Source of the DNA: Actinomyces wuliandei
GTDB taxonomy: Bacteria > Actinomycetota > Actinomycetes > Actinomycetales > Actinomycetaceae
Assembly: GCF_004010955.1 (NCBI RefSeq)
Contig: NZ_CP025227.1
Location: 992,001-1,056,000, forward strand
Length of the DNA stretch: 64,000 nt
Direction of reading: 5' to 3'
Shown here: positions 8,492 through 17,270 of the stretch, one piece after another
Numbering within the stretch: the stretch's first letter is position 1
Layout of the letters: each line of letters opens with the position of its first letter
The notes under the pieces: generated by a model
The model's input: the letters and a program-made list of their open reading frames with translations, nothing else
What the model was told of the DNA's origin: nothing
The model's database searches: none
Position numbers and translations under genes: made by a program

Positions 8492-9837
8492 GGCAGACCT
8501 CCAAGCAGGACGACGGTAGCGGTGACGGGCAGTGCGGCGGCTGAGGGGGTCAGGACCGCGTAGAGGTGGGGTCCCAGCAGGGCCATGCCTGCCAGCGCCC
8601 CTGCCAGGGAGGACCGGCAGCGTCCGTCTGGCAGCTGCGGCGCGGGTACGAGCGCGCTGCCCAGGGGGCCGGCCAGCGAGGCCCCCACCGGCAACAGGAG
8701 CCCTGCCGCCGTGGGAGGGGCTGCCAGGGCGAGGCAGACCAGACTGACGGCGCCGGAGACCAGGAGACCGTCAAGAAGGTGGGCCAGGGTGCTGCCGACG
8801 GCCAGCCCGTAGCCACAGGCACCCGCCTCCCAGGCGGCCCGCAGCTGGTAGCACCGGCTGCGCACGCCGTACCAGCTGACCCCTGTGTCCGTGATCGCCA
8901 GGGCGGGCAGCAGCGCCCCGAGCGTGACGACACGAGCCGCAGACTCACCGTTGCGTGCCACCACCGTGCCGATCTCAGGGATGCTCGTCCTGGCAGCGAC
9001 CAGGGCCACGCACAGGAGCACAGCGAGCGTCAGAAACCGAAGCAGCAGCGCCCGCACCGGTGGCACCCAGCACCCCAGCCGCAGCACCACCAGCGTCCGT
9101 ACCGCCACAGGCACCCACAGGGGCAGGGCGGTACGGTGGCGGTGCCGCCGTGTACGGGCTGGCACCCAGGCTGCGCCCGCTACCGTCCGCAGCTCTGCGG
9201 CGGCTAGGCCAGTGAGTGCGGCACAGGCGCCGACAAGCCCGAGCTGGCGGGGAAGCGTGCTCGTCGAGACAAGGGCAAGGGCGAGGGCACCCACAAGGCA
9301 GAGCAGCACGGCAGTGAGCAGCTGGCGGGGGCCGCGCTGGTGCGTCATGAGCTGGGCCATGAGAGCGAGCTCGGCAGCCGTGCCCGCAGCGATGACGAGA
9401 AGGGTCGGGGCGGCCCAGGTGCTGTCCGCCCCGTTGCCCACAAGCAGGCCGCTGGCCGCCAGGCCGGTGAAGAGGCCCTTGACCACCGCCGGTACCGCGA
9501 ACCGGACCAGGAACCACTGAGGCATTCCCAGGTCCACCGCCCGCATGAGTGGTGCCAGCACCGGTGCCGTCAGCTCCTCCCGCTTCTGGGAGACTGCTGT
9601 GTGTGCCAGCTGCCAGACAGCCCAGGCGGCTCCCAGGGCAGGCCAGGGCGGGGTGACGTCAGTGGCGGCGCCGAGCCGACCGACCAGCAGTGCCAGCGCA
9701 AGCACCGGCACCACTGCCAGCACGGTCAGCCCGGTGACGACGGCGAGGAGCGTCCTGGGCCTCCATCTCAGGCCGAAGCGTGTGGCCGCGTCATAGGCCC
9801 ACAGGAGCGCCGCCGCTGTCACGGGGGTGGCCGTCAT
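8443..9837 (-). CDS. Polytopic membrane protein, probable ABC transporter permease
   Basis: 464 residues rich in Leu, Ala and Val, with roughly ten hydrophobic segments and Arg-rich loops such as PARTRRHRHR near residue 230. No enzyme motif is visible. It is followed, with overlap, by an ABC ATPase gene and preceded 14 bases upstream by a small membrane protein gene, so it is probably the permease of that transporter. I do not recognise a specific family. ATG 9837 was used as the start. Confidence 0.75.
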   Translation of the reverse strand: MTATPVTAAALLWAYDAATRFGLRWRPRTLLAVVTGLTVLAVVPVLALALLVGRLGAATDVTPPWPALGAAWAVWQLAHTAVSQKREELTAPVLAPLMRAVDLGMPQWFLVRFAVPAVVKGLFTGLAASGLLVGNGADSTWAAPTLLVIAAGTAAELALMAQLMTHQRGPRQLLTAVLLCLVGALALALVSTSTLPRQLGLVGACAALTGLAAAELRTVAGAAWVPARTRRHRHRTALPLWVPVAVRTLVVLRLGCWVPPVRALLLRFLTLAVLLCVALVAARTSIPEIGTVVARNGESAARVVTLGALLPALAITDTGVSWYGVRSRCYQLRAAWEAGACGYGLAVGSTLAHLLDGLLVSGAVSLVCLALAAPPTAAGLLLPVGASLAGPLGSALVPAPQLPDGRCRSSLAGALAGMALLGPHLYAVLTPSAAALPVTATVVLLGGLPWVSLMVIRNASFSIV

Positions 9838-9851
9838 GGCAGTCTGCCTGA

Positions 9852-10244
9852 TCAGAAGTTCCTGCTGGGGCGGCTCGCCTCAGCCCGCTCGGTCCAGGTC
9901 ATGACGGCGAGGACAGCCAGCAGGCCGGAGGCGATGATGCCCACCCAGGCGCTCAGGGTGGGTGGGACCGTCTCAAGGGTGTGCGTGTGGCGCAGCGTCC
10001 CGGTGACGGCAAGCATGACGGCACCGATAAAGATCAGCCACGCACCCACCGCGCGCTCGTGGAGCCTGGTGAGCAGCGACACCAGGACCAGTGAGGCACC
10101 GACTCCCGCGACAGCCAGGGGTATTCCCCCTGTTGAGCCCAGGAGCGCCGTGCCGCAGCCGCAGACGGCACTGACGGCAGTCAGTACGAGCATGAGGCGG
10201 CGTAGTGGGCGTCCAGCTGTAGGTCCTGTCGTGCGTCGTGCCAT
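9852..10244 (-). CDS. Small membrane protein of unknown function
   Basis: 130 residues with four hydrophobic segments (about 16-34, 40-59, 66-85 and 99-116) separated by short charged loops. The start ATG 10244 has an AGAAGG ribosome site upstream. It is the first gene of a minus-strand set with the large membrane protein and the ABC ATPase, so it may be an accessory subunit. No family was recognised. Confidence 0.7.
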   Translation of the reverse strand: MARRTTGPTAGRPLRRLMLVLTAVSAVCGCGTALLGSTGGIPLAVAGVGASLVLVSLLTRLHERAVGAWLIFIGAVMLAVTGTLRHTHTLETVPPTLSAWVGIIASGLLAVLAVMTWTERAEASRPSRNF

Positions 10245-10348
10245 GGTGCCTTCTAGAGTGCGACCGGAGACAACGTCATGAGCACCGTAACAGACACGTG
10301 TCCCTCGGGTCGAGGATGCGACTAGCCGCTTCTGGGAGGCCTGGTTGT

Positions 10349-11254
10349 CTAGGACGACTCCGGTCCCTTAGTCACTCCAGCCACTCCCGCCTCCCGGCGC
10401 AGCAGGCCGTGGGCGCCCAGGCCGCAGGGGGTGAGCACCGCCAGGTCGGCCGCATCGCCATGGTTGGCGGGCAGCGCGGCAGCGGCGCCGGTGATCGTGT
10501 GCCATAGGTCCTCAGCGTCCTCCCAGCCGCAGAACAGCTCGAAGCCGTCCTGGCCGTGGCGCCTGGTGCGGGCCAGGAGCACCGAGTGCCCCGCGGCCGT
10601 GGCGCGCACGATGGCGCAGCAGCGCAGGCGCGCCACGATGCCCGTCCCGCACAGGACGTCGGGGACGTCCCCGCCCGGCTCGGTCTGGCCGGGTGCTGGA
10701 CCCAGGGCCGCAGGGATGCCCGGGCCGGAGCCCACGACGTGGCACAGCACCTCCGGTGCGCGTGGCCCCAAGACCGCGATAAGAGCGGTGTCTAGGGACA
10801 GGTCGGTGACACGGGCCCCAGTGCCCGCGCAGCGCAGGACCAGTTCCGCCGCCACGCGCTCGCGGCTGGCGGCACTAGTGACCAGGAGGAACTCCTCCTC
10901 GCCGACGTGGTGGACCACGACCTCGTCCAGAACGCCGTCGATGACACCGCCATCAGGACCCGCGATCGCCGAGCAGCCCGATCTGCCCACTGCCAGGGTG
11001 GAGACGCGGTCGGCCAGGACCCCGTCCAGCGCTGCTGCCGCTCCTGGTCCCTCCACCCTGACCTCCCCCGTGTGGGACAGGTCCAGGATCCCGGCCGAGT
11101 GACGGGCCGCCCGGTGCTCTGCCTGCTCGCCGACGTAGGACCAGGGCATGGCCCAGCCGCTGACAGTGCGCAGACGGGCTCCCAGGCGGTCGTGGGTGCG
11201 GCGCAGCGGCGTGTGGCACACTGAGGTGCTCGACGGCGCGATCATGGTGCTCAT
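10349..11254 (-). CDS. GcvT-like aminomethyltransferase, C-terminally truncated
   Basis: 301 residues against about 360-370 for glycine cleavage T-protein. The N-terminal folate-binding fold is recognisable: WAMPWSYVGEQAEHRAARHS, ILDLSHTGEVRVEG, and DGGVIDGVLDE with the catalytic-type Asp. The protein ends at CGLGAHGLLRREAG, exactly where GcvT normally enters its C-terminal barrel, and no continuation is found in the next 100 bases. Start ATG 11254 has a GGGAG site; the open frame extends further upstream without homology. No gcvH or gcvP is nearby. It may be a pseudogene or a shortened tetrahydrofolate-dependent paralogue. Confidence 0.7.
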   Translation of the reverse strand: MSTMIAPSSTSVCHTPLRRTHDRLGARLRTVSGWAMPWSYVGEQAEHRAARHSAGILDLSHTGEVRVEGPGAAAALDGVLADRVSTLAVGRSGCSAIAGPDGGVIDGVLDEVVVHHVGEEEFLLVTSAASRERVAAELVLRCAGTGARVTDLSLDTALIAVLGPRAPEVLCHVVGSGPGIPAALGPAPGQTEPGGDVPDVLCGTGIVARLRCCAIVRATAAGHSVLLARTRRHGQDGFELFCGWEDAEDLWHTITGAAAALPANHGDAADLAVLTPCGLGAHGLLRREAGVAGVTKGPESS

Positions 11255-11519
11255 GGGCTCTCCCTGGGTCCTCCTGGTCCTTCCCGGGGCCTTGCCGACC
11301 CCGTACTGGTCTGGTCCTGGCCTGTCTCGGTGTCTTCTCTCAGTGTCTTCCTGGTGTCCTGATCTGGTGCAGCCTGGCGAGTCGCGGTCGCCCCTGCCTG
11401 CTCTGCCTACGATACCTCGCTTCTGGCTGAGACTCGTGCCCTGCCCTGTAGGGGCGCCGCAGCAGCACGACGCCTCCCGTCTGCTGCCGACCCGCTGTCT
11501 ATCCACCGTCTGTCCGCCG

Positions 11520-11525
11520 TAGAAT
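11520..11525 (+). promoter_or_regulatory. -10 element TAGAAT close to the miaB start
   Basis: TAGAAT ends eight bases before the miaB ATG at 11534 and no ribosome site fits between them, so the transcript may be leaderless. The 279-base gap to the divergent GcvT-like gene otherwise shows no clear element; I looked for a glycine riboswitch and saw none. Confidence 0.45.
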
Positions 11526-11533
11526 CACTGCCG

Positions 11534-13279
11534 ATGACCACGGCAGACACCTCGACCTCCGTTGCCCCCGCCCCGTCCGCCCCGGCCCTGGACGCCCGGG
11601 GCGCCAGCACCGTGCCGCGCACCTACCACGTGCGCACGCTGGGCTGCCAGATGAACGTCCACGACTCCGAGCACATGGCCGGCCTCCTGGAGGGGGCCGG
11701 CTACCGGCGTGCCCAGGACGTGCCGCAGGCTGCGGCCCGGGCCACCCCGGCCGGTGACGGCGGGGCCGACGTCGTCATCCTCAACACCTGCTCGGTGCGG
11801 GAGAACGCCGCGAACCGCCTGTTCGGCAACCTCGGCCAGCTGGCGGAGGTCAAGCGCCAGCGCCCCGGCATGCAGATCGCTGTCGCCGGGTGCCTGGCCC
11901 AGCAGATGGGGGAGAGGATCGTCGAGCGGGCGCCGTGGGTGGACGTCGTCTTCGGCACCCACAACCTGGACGTGCTGCCCGCCCTGCTGGAGCGCGCCCG
12001 GCACAACCGCGCCGCCGCCGTGGAGCTGGAGGAGTCCCTCAAGGTCTTCCCCTCCACCCTGCCCACCCGCAGGGAGTCACCCTACGCGGCCTGGGTGTCG
12101 GTCGCCGTGGGCTGCAACAACACCTGCACCTTCTGCATCGTGCCCTCCCTGCGGGGCAGGCAGCGTGACCGCCGCCCCGGTGACGTCCTGGCCGAGGTCG
12201 AGGCCGTGGCCGCCCAGGGCGCCATCGAGGTGACCCTCCTGGGGCAGAACGTCAACTCCTACGGGGTGGGCTTCGGGGAGCGGGGCGCCTTCGCCAGGCT
12301 GCTGCGGGCTGTGGGCCAGGTCGAGGGCATTGAGCGGGTGCGCTTCACCAGCCCCCACCCGGCGGCCTTCACCGACGACGTCATCGACGCCATGGCCTCC
12401 ACCCCCACCGTCATGCCCAGCCTGCACATGCCGCTGCAGTCCGGCTCGGACACGGTGCTGCGCGCCATGCGGCGCTCCTACCGCTCCCGGCGCTTCCTGG
12501 CCCTCCTGGAGAAGGTGCGCGCCCGTATGCCGCAGGCTGCCATCACCACCGACATCATCGTGGGCTTCCCCGGGGAGACTGAGGAGGACTTCCAGGCCAC
12601 CCTGGAGGTGGTCGAGGCCGCCAGATTCGCCTCCGCCTTCACCTTTGAGTACTCCCCCCGCCCGGGCACGCCCGCAGCGGACCGTGAGGACCAGGTGCCC
12701 ACCGAGGTGGTCAAGGAGCGCTACCAGCGCCTGGACGCCCTGGTGCGCCGCATCACCCACGAGGAGAACACCGCCCAGGAGGGGCGCGTTGTGGAGGTGC
12801 TCGTCGCCGAGGGGGAGGGGCGCCGTGACGCCGCGACCGCCCGGGTCTCAGGGCGTGCGGTGGACAACCGGCTGGTGCACCTGGCGCTGCCCGAGGGCCT
12901 GGACGCAGGTGACTACGCCGGTGGCGCGCCGCGACCCGGTGACATGGTGAGCGTGCGCGTCACCCACGGCGCCCCCCACCACCTCATCGCCGACTCCGCC
13001 CGGTGCGCGGGACCAGGCAGCGCGGGTGGGCCGGGGACGCCGGGCGCGGTAGCAGGTGGCAGCGCCGGTGCTGCTGGTGGTGGTGGTGCCGGTGGTGCTG
13101 GCGGCTCAGGGGGCCGCTTCTGGCTCGACGACGCCCCGGCTCTCTTCGAGGTCCGCCGTACCCGGGCGGGGGACGCCTGGCAGCGGCGCCAGACCGAGGC
13201 CCGCGCGGTCCCGGAGCCGGACTCCGCCCCGGTGCCCATCGGCATGCCGAGGATCCGCGTCGGCGCCCCGACGTCCTGA
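11534..13279 (+). CDS. miaB: tRNA-2-methylthio-N6-dimethylallyladenosine synthase MiaB
   Basis: 581 residues. It is a radical SAM methylthiotransferase acting on i6A37 of tRNA, after MiaA. The N-terminal UPF0004 domain has its three cluster Cys in [16 protein letters not shown] and AGCLAQQ. The radical SAM motif is CNNTCTFC near residue 195, and a TRAM domain follows. Between the TRAM domain and the C-terminus is a Gly/Ala-rich linker of roughly 45 residues, then an extra tail. Family members are usually nearer 450-510 residues, so the tail is lineage-specific. miaA lies about 11 kb downstream, separated by the iron locus. Confidence 0.96.
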   Translation: MTTADTSTSVAPAPSAPALDARGASTVPRTYHVRTLGCQMNVHDSEHMAGLLEGAGYRRAQDVPQAAARATPAGDGGADVVILNTCSVRENAANRLFGNLGQLAEVKRQRPGMQIAVAGCLAQQMGERIVERAPWVDVVFGTHNLDVLPALLERARHNRAAAVELEESLKVFPSTLPTRRESPYAAWVSVAVGCNNTCTFCIVPSLRGRQRDRRPGDVLAEVEAVAAQGAIEVTLLGQNVNSYGVGFGERGAFARLLRAVGQVEGIERVRFTSPHPAAFTDDVIDAMASTPTVMPSLHMPLQSGSDTVLRAMRRSYRSRRFLALLEKVRARMPQAAITTDIIVGFPGETEEDFQATLEVVEAARFASAFTFEYSPRPGTPAADREDQVPTEVVKERYQRLDALVRRITHEENTAQEGRVVEVLVAEGEGRRDAATARVSGRAVDNRLVHLALPEGLDAGDYAGGAPRPGDMVSVRVTHGAPHHLIADSARCAGPGSAGGPGTPGAVAGGSAGAAGGGGAGGAGGSGGRFWLDDAPALFEVRRTRAGDAWQRRQTEARAVPEPDSAPVPIGMPRIRVGAPTS

Positions 13280-13321
13280 GGACTCGTAGGAGCCACAGGA
13301 GTCACACAGGAGTCACAGAGG

Positions 13322-14344
13322 TCACGCGGTAAAGATCTCTGCGGGCAGGTCGCGGAAGCCGCGTGAGACCGACGCCGACCCGTCGGTGCGCAGCAGCGCG
13401 AAGTCGTAGTCAAACCCCGGGGCGCCCTGGACGCCCCGAGCCAGGTCCTGGGGCGCGGTGGTGAACAGTGCCGTAGCCAGGCCGTCGGCCACGGCGCAGG
13501 AGCTGGCCACCACCCACGCGGCCGCCACCTGCTGAACGGGCAGGCCGGTCACGGCGTCGAGCAGGTGGTGGAGCCCGTGGCCCCAGGTGCGGCGGTCCGT
13601 GCCCGAGCCGCACACCGCGCCCCGGCAGGTCTCCACGGTACCCACGACGTGCCCCGGCCTGCCCGGCTGCTCCAGCCCCACCCTCACGGGCCGCGACGAG
13701 CGCACCAGCAGGTCGCCCGAGGCGTCTACCAGGAGCTCCTCCACGCCGTGGTCGGCGAGAAGGGCGCCTACCAGGTCCGCCAGGAACCCCTTGCCCACCG
13801 CGCCGACGTCGACGAGGACCGGTGCCTCGAGTCTGAGCCTGTCGCCGGTGTGGCTCACGGTGGTACCCCAGGTCGGTCGGCCGTGAACGGCTCCCAGGCG
13901 GTGCGCGGCACCGTCACGCACCCGGAAGTCGAGGCCGGGGCCGTACCCCAGCTCGACCAGGTCGGCGCCAGCCAGCGGGTCGAGGCGCCCGTTCGTCAGC
14001 CGGTACAGGTGGTCGTAGAGATCAAGCATCGTGGAGCTGCCTGCGGGCAGCGCTAGCACGAGCGGTCCCTGCCCCAGGCGGCCGTCCGCCGCCTGCCGGA
14101 CCAGGGAGGAGGGGAGGAACCGCGACCAGGTCTGCTCAAACTGCTCCACGAGAGCGGTTACCGCCTCACGGGGCCGCTCTCCCAGCGGATGCCTGGTACG
14201 GACCTGCCAGGTGGTCCCCGTGGCGGGCAGGGACCACGAGTACCTCAGGTGGTCGCCTGGGCCGGGGGCGCCCGGGGCGTTGAGGGCGCTGCCGTTGTGG
14301 TCCAGGTACTGGGCCCGGGCCTGCCCGGCGCTGGTCGCTACCAC
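13322..14344 (-). CDS. apbE: FAD:protein FMN transferase ApbE
   Basis: 340 residues. The enzyme transfers FMN from FAD onto a Thr or Ser of extracytoplasmic FMN-binding domains, using Mg2+. Family motifs are seen as LDPLAG, VDVGAVGKGFLADLV, LVDASGDLL and HHLLDAVTG. No clear signal peptide or lipobox is present at the chosen GTG start, which has GGAGGAGG upstream. It is divergent from the iron uptake operon whose last gene encodes an FMN-binding lipoprotein, the obvious target. It converges with miaB. It may share the DtxR-like box with the iron operon. Confidence 0.92.
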   Translation of the reverse strand: MVATSAGQARAQYLDHNGSALNAPGAPGPGDHLRYSWSLPATGTTWQVRTRHPLGERPREAVTALVEQFEQTWSRFLPSSLVRQAADGRLGQGPLVLALPAGSSTMLDLYDHLYRLTNGRLDPLAGADLVELGYGPGLDFRVRDGAAHRLGAVHGRPTWGTTVSHTGDRLRLEAPVLVDVGAVGKGFLADLVGALLADHGVEELLVDASGDLLVRSSRPVRVGLEQPGRPGHVVGTVETCRGAVCGSGTDRRTWGHGLHHLLDAVTGLPVQQVAAAWVVASSCAVADGLATALFTTAPQDLARGVQGAPGFDYDFALLRTDGSASVSRGFRDLPAEIFTA

Positions 14345-14369
14345 GGCTGCCGCCTCCTCCTGCCAGCCT

Positions 14370-14398
14370 TTGACGAGAGCTATTACCTCAGCATAGTC
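14370..14398 (+). promoter_or_regulatory. Candidate promoter of the iron uptake operon
   Basis: TTGACG at 14370-14375 and CATAGT/ATAGTC at 14392-14398, with 16-17 bases between. The permease start lies about 130 bases downstream, and the DtxR-like box covers the expected transcription start region. Confidence 0.5.
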
Positions 14399-14406
14399 TT
14401 CGCCAT

Positions 14407-14425
14407 AAAGGAAAGCCTCACCTAT
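14407..14425 (-). promoter_or_regulatory. Candidate DtxR/IdeR iron box
   Basis: On the minus strand the 19-mer is ATAGGTGAGGCTTTCCTTT. It matches the IdeR/DtxR consensus TTAGGTTAGGCTAACCTAA at 13 of 19 positions, including AGGT, AGGCT and CCT. It lies just after the -10 box of the iron operon promoter and within the region shared with apbE, so iron-loaded repressor binding there would block the operon. A match of this level needs experimental or comparative support. Confidence 0.5.
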
Positions 14426-14527
14426 GCTTTTGGTGATGAACCCACAACAACCTCGCTCATGACCTCACCACGACGGTGACACCCTGACCCTGCCACACGA
14501 CCCTGCCACATGAAGGACCCCTCCAGC

Positions 14528-16366
14528 ATGTTCTCAGCCCCCACAGCCCGTACCGGCCCGGTTCCCGGCCCGGTTGTCGCGGCTCTGCTGCTCCTGGTGG
14601 TCCTCGTGCTGTCCCCGGTGGTTCTTGTGACGGGCGCGCTCTCCCCGGCCCGCGCCTCGGACTCCGACACCGACCACGACACCTGGAGCGAGGCCGCGGC
14701 CGTCGTGGACGAGCGCCTGCACTCGGCGCTGACCAAGTACGAGGACGGCGACACCGCCGGGGCCGCCTCCGGCTTCCAGCGCGCCTACCACTCCTCCTAC
14801 AAGGCCTCCAACATGTCGGCGGCCGTCTCCGAGACCCTCGGGGAGGACGTGGCCGAGGACCACAGGGAGAAGTTTGAGGCGCTGCGCACCGCGGCCTACT
14901 CCCTGGGCAACGACCAGGCCCTCAGCGACGGCGTCACCGGGCTGAGCCAGGAGGTCACCGAGGCCGCCACCCAGCTCGACGCCACCACCGACCTGGCGGG
15001 TCCCCGCGACTACGCCGAGGAGCAGGCTGCCGCGATCGCCTCCCAGCGTGCCGAGATCCAGGCCAGCAGGACCAGCGTCAACGAGGGCCGTGGGGACCGC
15101 ACCTGGACCGAGGTGGCTGAGGAGATGACCGGGCTGATCAACCAGGGCGTGGAGGAGGCCCAGGCCGGGGACGGTGAGGCGGGGGCCGCCCTGGTCAACG
15201 ACGCCTACTACGGCTACTACGAGAAGCTCGGCTTTGAGAAGACCGTCATGGCGGCGATCTCAGGCAGCCGCGTCTCCGAGGTGGAGAACCAGTTCAAGGT
15301 GGTTCGCAAGGCCATGGTGGCCCAGGACTCGACCGGGGACGTCGCTGCCCAGGCGCAGCTGCTGACCACCATGCTCGCCGAGGACGCCGCCGCCCTGGAC
15401 GGCGGCGCGGGCGAGATCAGCCCCGTGCGGGCCTTCCTCAGTGGGTCCTTCGGCCAGGCCTTCCTCATCCTGCTGCGTGAGGGCCTGGAGGCGATCCTCG
15501 TGGTCGCGGCGGTTATCGCCTACCTGGTCAAGGTCGGGATGAGGAACCGTGTGCGCTACATCTACCTGGGGGTGGCCCTGGGGCTGGCCGCCTCGGGCGT
15601 GGTCGCGGTGCTCTTCTCGGTCCTGTTCAGTTCCGCCTCTGCCCACCAGGAGGTCCTGGAGGGCGTGGTGGCCCTGGTCGCCATGGTCATGCTCCTGTTC
15701 ACCTCCAGCTGGATGCTGTCGAAGTCCTCGGTGGAGTCGTGGAACAGGTACATCAGGGACCGCACTGAGGCGTCAGTCTCCCAGGGGGGCGTGTGGGCGC
15801 TGGCGTCCCTGAGCTTCCTGGCCGTCTTCCGCGAGGGGGCGGAGACGGTCATGTTCTACCAGGCGCTCCTGGCCCTCGACCCCGGTGGCAGTGCCAGCGT
15901 CTGGCAGGGATTCGCCGCAGGGGCCGCAGTGCTGGTGGCAGTCTTCCTCCTCATCCGCTTCACCTCGGTGCGCATCCCCCTGCGCCCCTTCTTCCTGGTG
16001 ACCTCAGCCATGATGGCGGTCCTCGTCGTCGTCTTCGCTGGCGGCGGGGTCCACGCCCTCCTGGAGGGCGACGTTGTCCCGGCCACCTATGTCGTGGGGT
16101 GGCCCACCTACGACTACCTGGGCGTCTACCCCTACGTGGAGACGCTGGCTGCCCAGGCGGTCATGGCGGTCGTCGTCATCGGCCTGGCCCTGGTCTCTGC
16201 GGTGCGTCGTCGCCGTGAGGCCGTGGCGGCACCCGGGGAGCCCGAGTCCTCACGACAGGAGGCCGAGGAGGTCGAGCAGGACGGTGCGCACGACAGCCGC
16301 GACAGCAAGGCCCCGCAGGAGGCAGAGGCCGTGGAGGACGCGGAGGAGGGCACCGGTAGCCCGTAA
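14528..16366 (+). CDS. FTR1-family iron permease with periplasmic-type N-terminal domain (FetM-like)
   Basis: 612 residues. A signal segment (LLLLVVLVLSPVVL) is followed by an extracellular helical domain of about 230 residues, then seven membrane segments with the two iron motifs REGLEAI and REGAETV. This architecture is that of FetM and the Campylobacter p19-linked FTR1, which move iron with the P19 protein. The tail is acidic and hydrophilic. ATG 14528 was preferred because AAGGA precedes it; ATG 14510 has no ribosome site. The P19 gene follows after 119 bases. Confidence 0.92.
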   Translation: MFSAPTARTGPVPGPVVAALLLLVVLVLSPVVLVTGALSPARASDSDTDHDTWSEAAAVVDERLHSALTKYEDGDTAGAASGFQRAYHSSYKASNMSAAVSETLGEDVAEDHREKFEALRTAAYSLGNDQALSDGVTGLSQEVTEAATQLDATTDLAGPRDYAEEQAAAIASQRAEIQASRTSVNEGRGDRTWTEVAEEMTGLINQGVEEAQAGDGEAGAALVNDAYYGYYEKLGFEKTVMAAISGSRVSEVENQFKVVRKAMVAQDSTGDVAAQAQLLTTMLAEDAAALDGGAGEISPVRAFLSGSFGQAFLILLREGLEAILVVAAVIAYLVKVGMRNRVRYIYLGVALGLAASGVVAVLFSVLFSSASAHQEVLEGVVALVAMVMLLFTSSWMLSKSSVESWNRYIRDRTEASVSQGGVWALASLSFLAVFREGAETVMFYQALLALDPGGSASVWQGFAAGAAVLVAVFLLIRFTSVRIPLRPFFLVTSAMMAVLVVVFAGGGVHALLEGDVVPATYVVGWPTYDYLGVYPYVETLAAQAVMAVVVIGLALVSAVRRRREAVAAPGEPESSRQEAEEVEQDGAHDSRDSKAPQEAEAVEDAEEGTGSP

Positions 16367-16485
16367 GCCTGACTCTGTGAGCCTGACTCTGACTACTGAC
16401 CGGCTACTGACCTAGGACCCCGCCGCCCCGGGAGGACCGGGGAGCACGGCTGTCAACTTACCCACAACCGAGCAAAGGAGCCCAC

Positions 16486-17112
16486 ATGCGCTCACTCACG
16501 ATCACCTCCGCCGTCAGCGCCCTCGTCCTCGCCGGTGCTCTCGGCCTGGCCGCCTGCTCCTCCGGCGGCTCAGACGACGCCTCCTCCGGGACCGCCGCCT
16601 CCGACTCCGCAGCTGACTCCGGCGGCGACTCGGGTGCCGGCTTCGAGGAGTTCCCGGTCGGGGAGGACCAGGAGGCTGAGGACCAGATCAACGTGGCGGT
16701 CGTCTACTTCCAGCCCATCGACATGGAGCCGGCTGACTCCGGCCTGGCCGCCAGCGACGCCGACCTCCACCTGGAGGCCGATATCTCCGCCCTGGACGGC
16801 AACACCTTGGGCTACGGTGCCGGCGACTTCATCCCCGGCCTCACCGTCGAGTACGCCATCACGGACAAGGCCAGCGGCGAGGAGGCCACCAGCGGGACCT
16901 TCATGGCGATGAACGCCTCGGACGGCCCTCACTACGGAGGCAACATCGCTCTTCCTGATGCCGGGGAGTATGAGCTGACGCTTACTATCGACAGCCCCGA
17001 GGGTCAGGGATGGGTCCTGCACGTTGACGACGAGACGGGCGTGGAGGGCCGCTTCTGGACCGAGCCCATCGAGCTCACCTGGGACTGGGACTACACGCCT
17101 CAGGAGTGGTGA
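16486..17112 (+). CDS. P19/FetP-type iron-binding lipoprotein
   Basis: 208 residues. A signal peptide ends in the lipobox LAAC, so the mature protein is membrane-anchored outside the cell. A Ser/Asp/Gly linker leads to the P19 domain (Tp34 family), with the metal-site motifs VYFQPIDMEP (Met), DLHLEADI (His) and DGPHYGGNI (His). P19 binds Cu and Fe and hands iron to the FTR1 permease. ATG 16486 has AAAGGAG five bases upstream. Downstream, before the next gene, is a strong hairpin. The lipid anchor replaces the free periplasmic form of Gram-negatives. Confidence 0.93.
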   Translation: MRSLTITSAVSALVLAGALGLAACSSGGSDDASSGTAASDSAADSGGDSGAGFEEFPVGEDQEAEDQINVAVVYFQPIDMEPADSGLAASDADLHLEADISALDGNTLGYGAGDFIPGLTVEYAITDKASGEEATSGTFMAMNASDGPHYGGNIALPDAGEYELTLTIDSPEGQGWVLHVDDETGVEGRFWTEPIELTWDWDYTPQEW

Positions 17113-17134
17113 CCTCCTCCGGGCAGGGCCGGGG

Positions 17135-17180
17135 CGAGGCCGCTCAGGACGTCCTCACAGGTACGCTCTGAGCGGCCTCG
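17135..17180 (+). terminator. 13-bp perfect hairpin inside the iron operon
   Basis: Bases 17135-17147 and 17168-17180 are perfectly complementary with a 20-base loop; no T-run follows. It lies 22 bases after the P19 stop codon and 90 bases before the next gene, so it may be an attenuator or RNA stabiliser giving more permease and P19 than the downstream proteins. Confidence 0.6.
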
Positions 17181-17270
17181 GGCGGCCCGCCCAGACACGA
17201 TGCTGACGTGACGTCACCCCACTGGCCCGGCAGGCTGGTGGACTGCGCGAGAGAAGGGACCCTGAGCGGC

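Noticed and set aside
11255..11533. A glycine riboswitch ahead of the GcvT-like gene
   Set aside because: The leader shows GGGAGAG near the start codon but not the conserved aptamer core; more likely it is simply the ribosome site.
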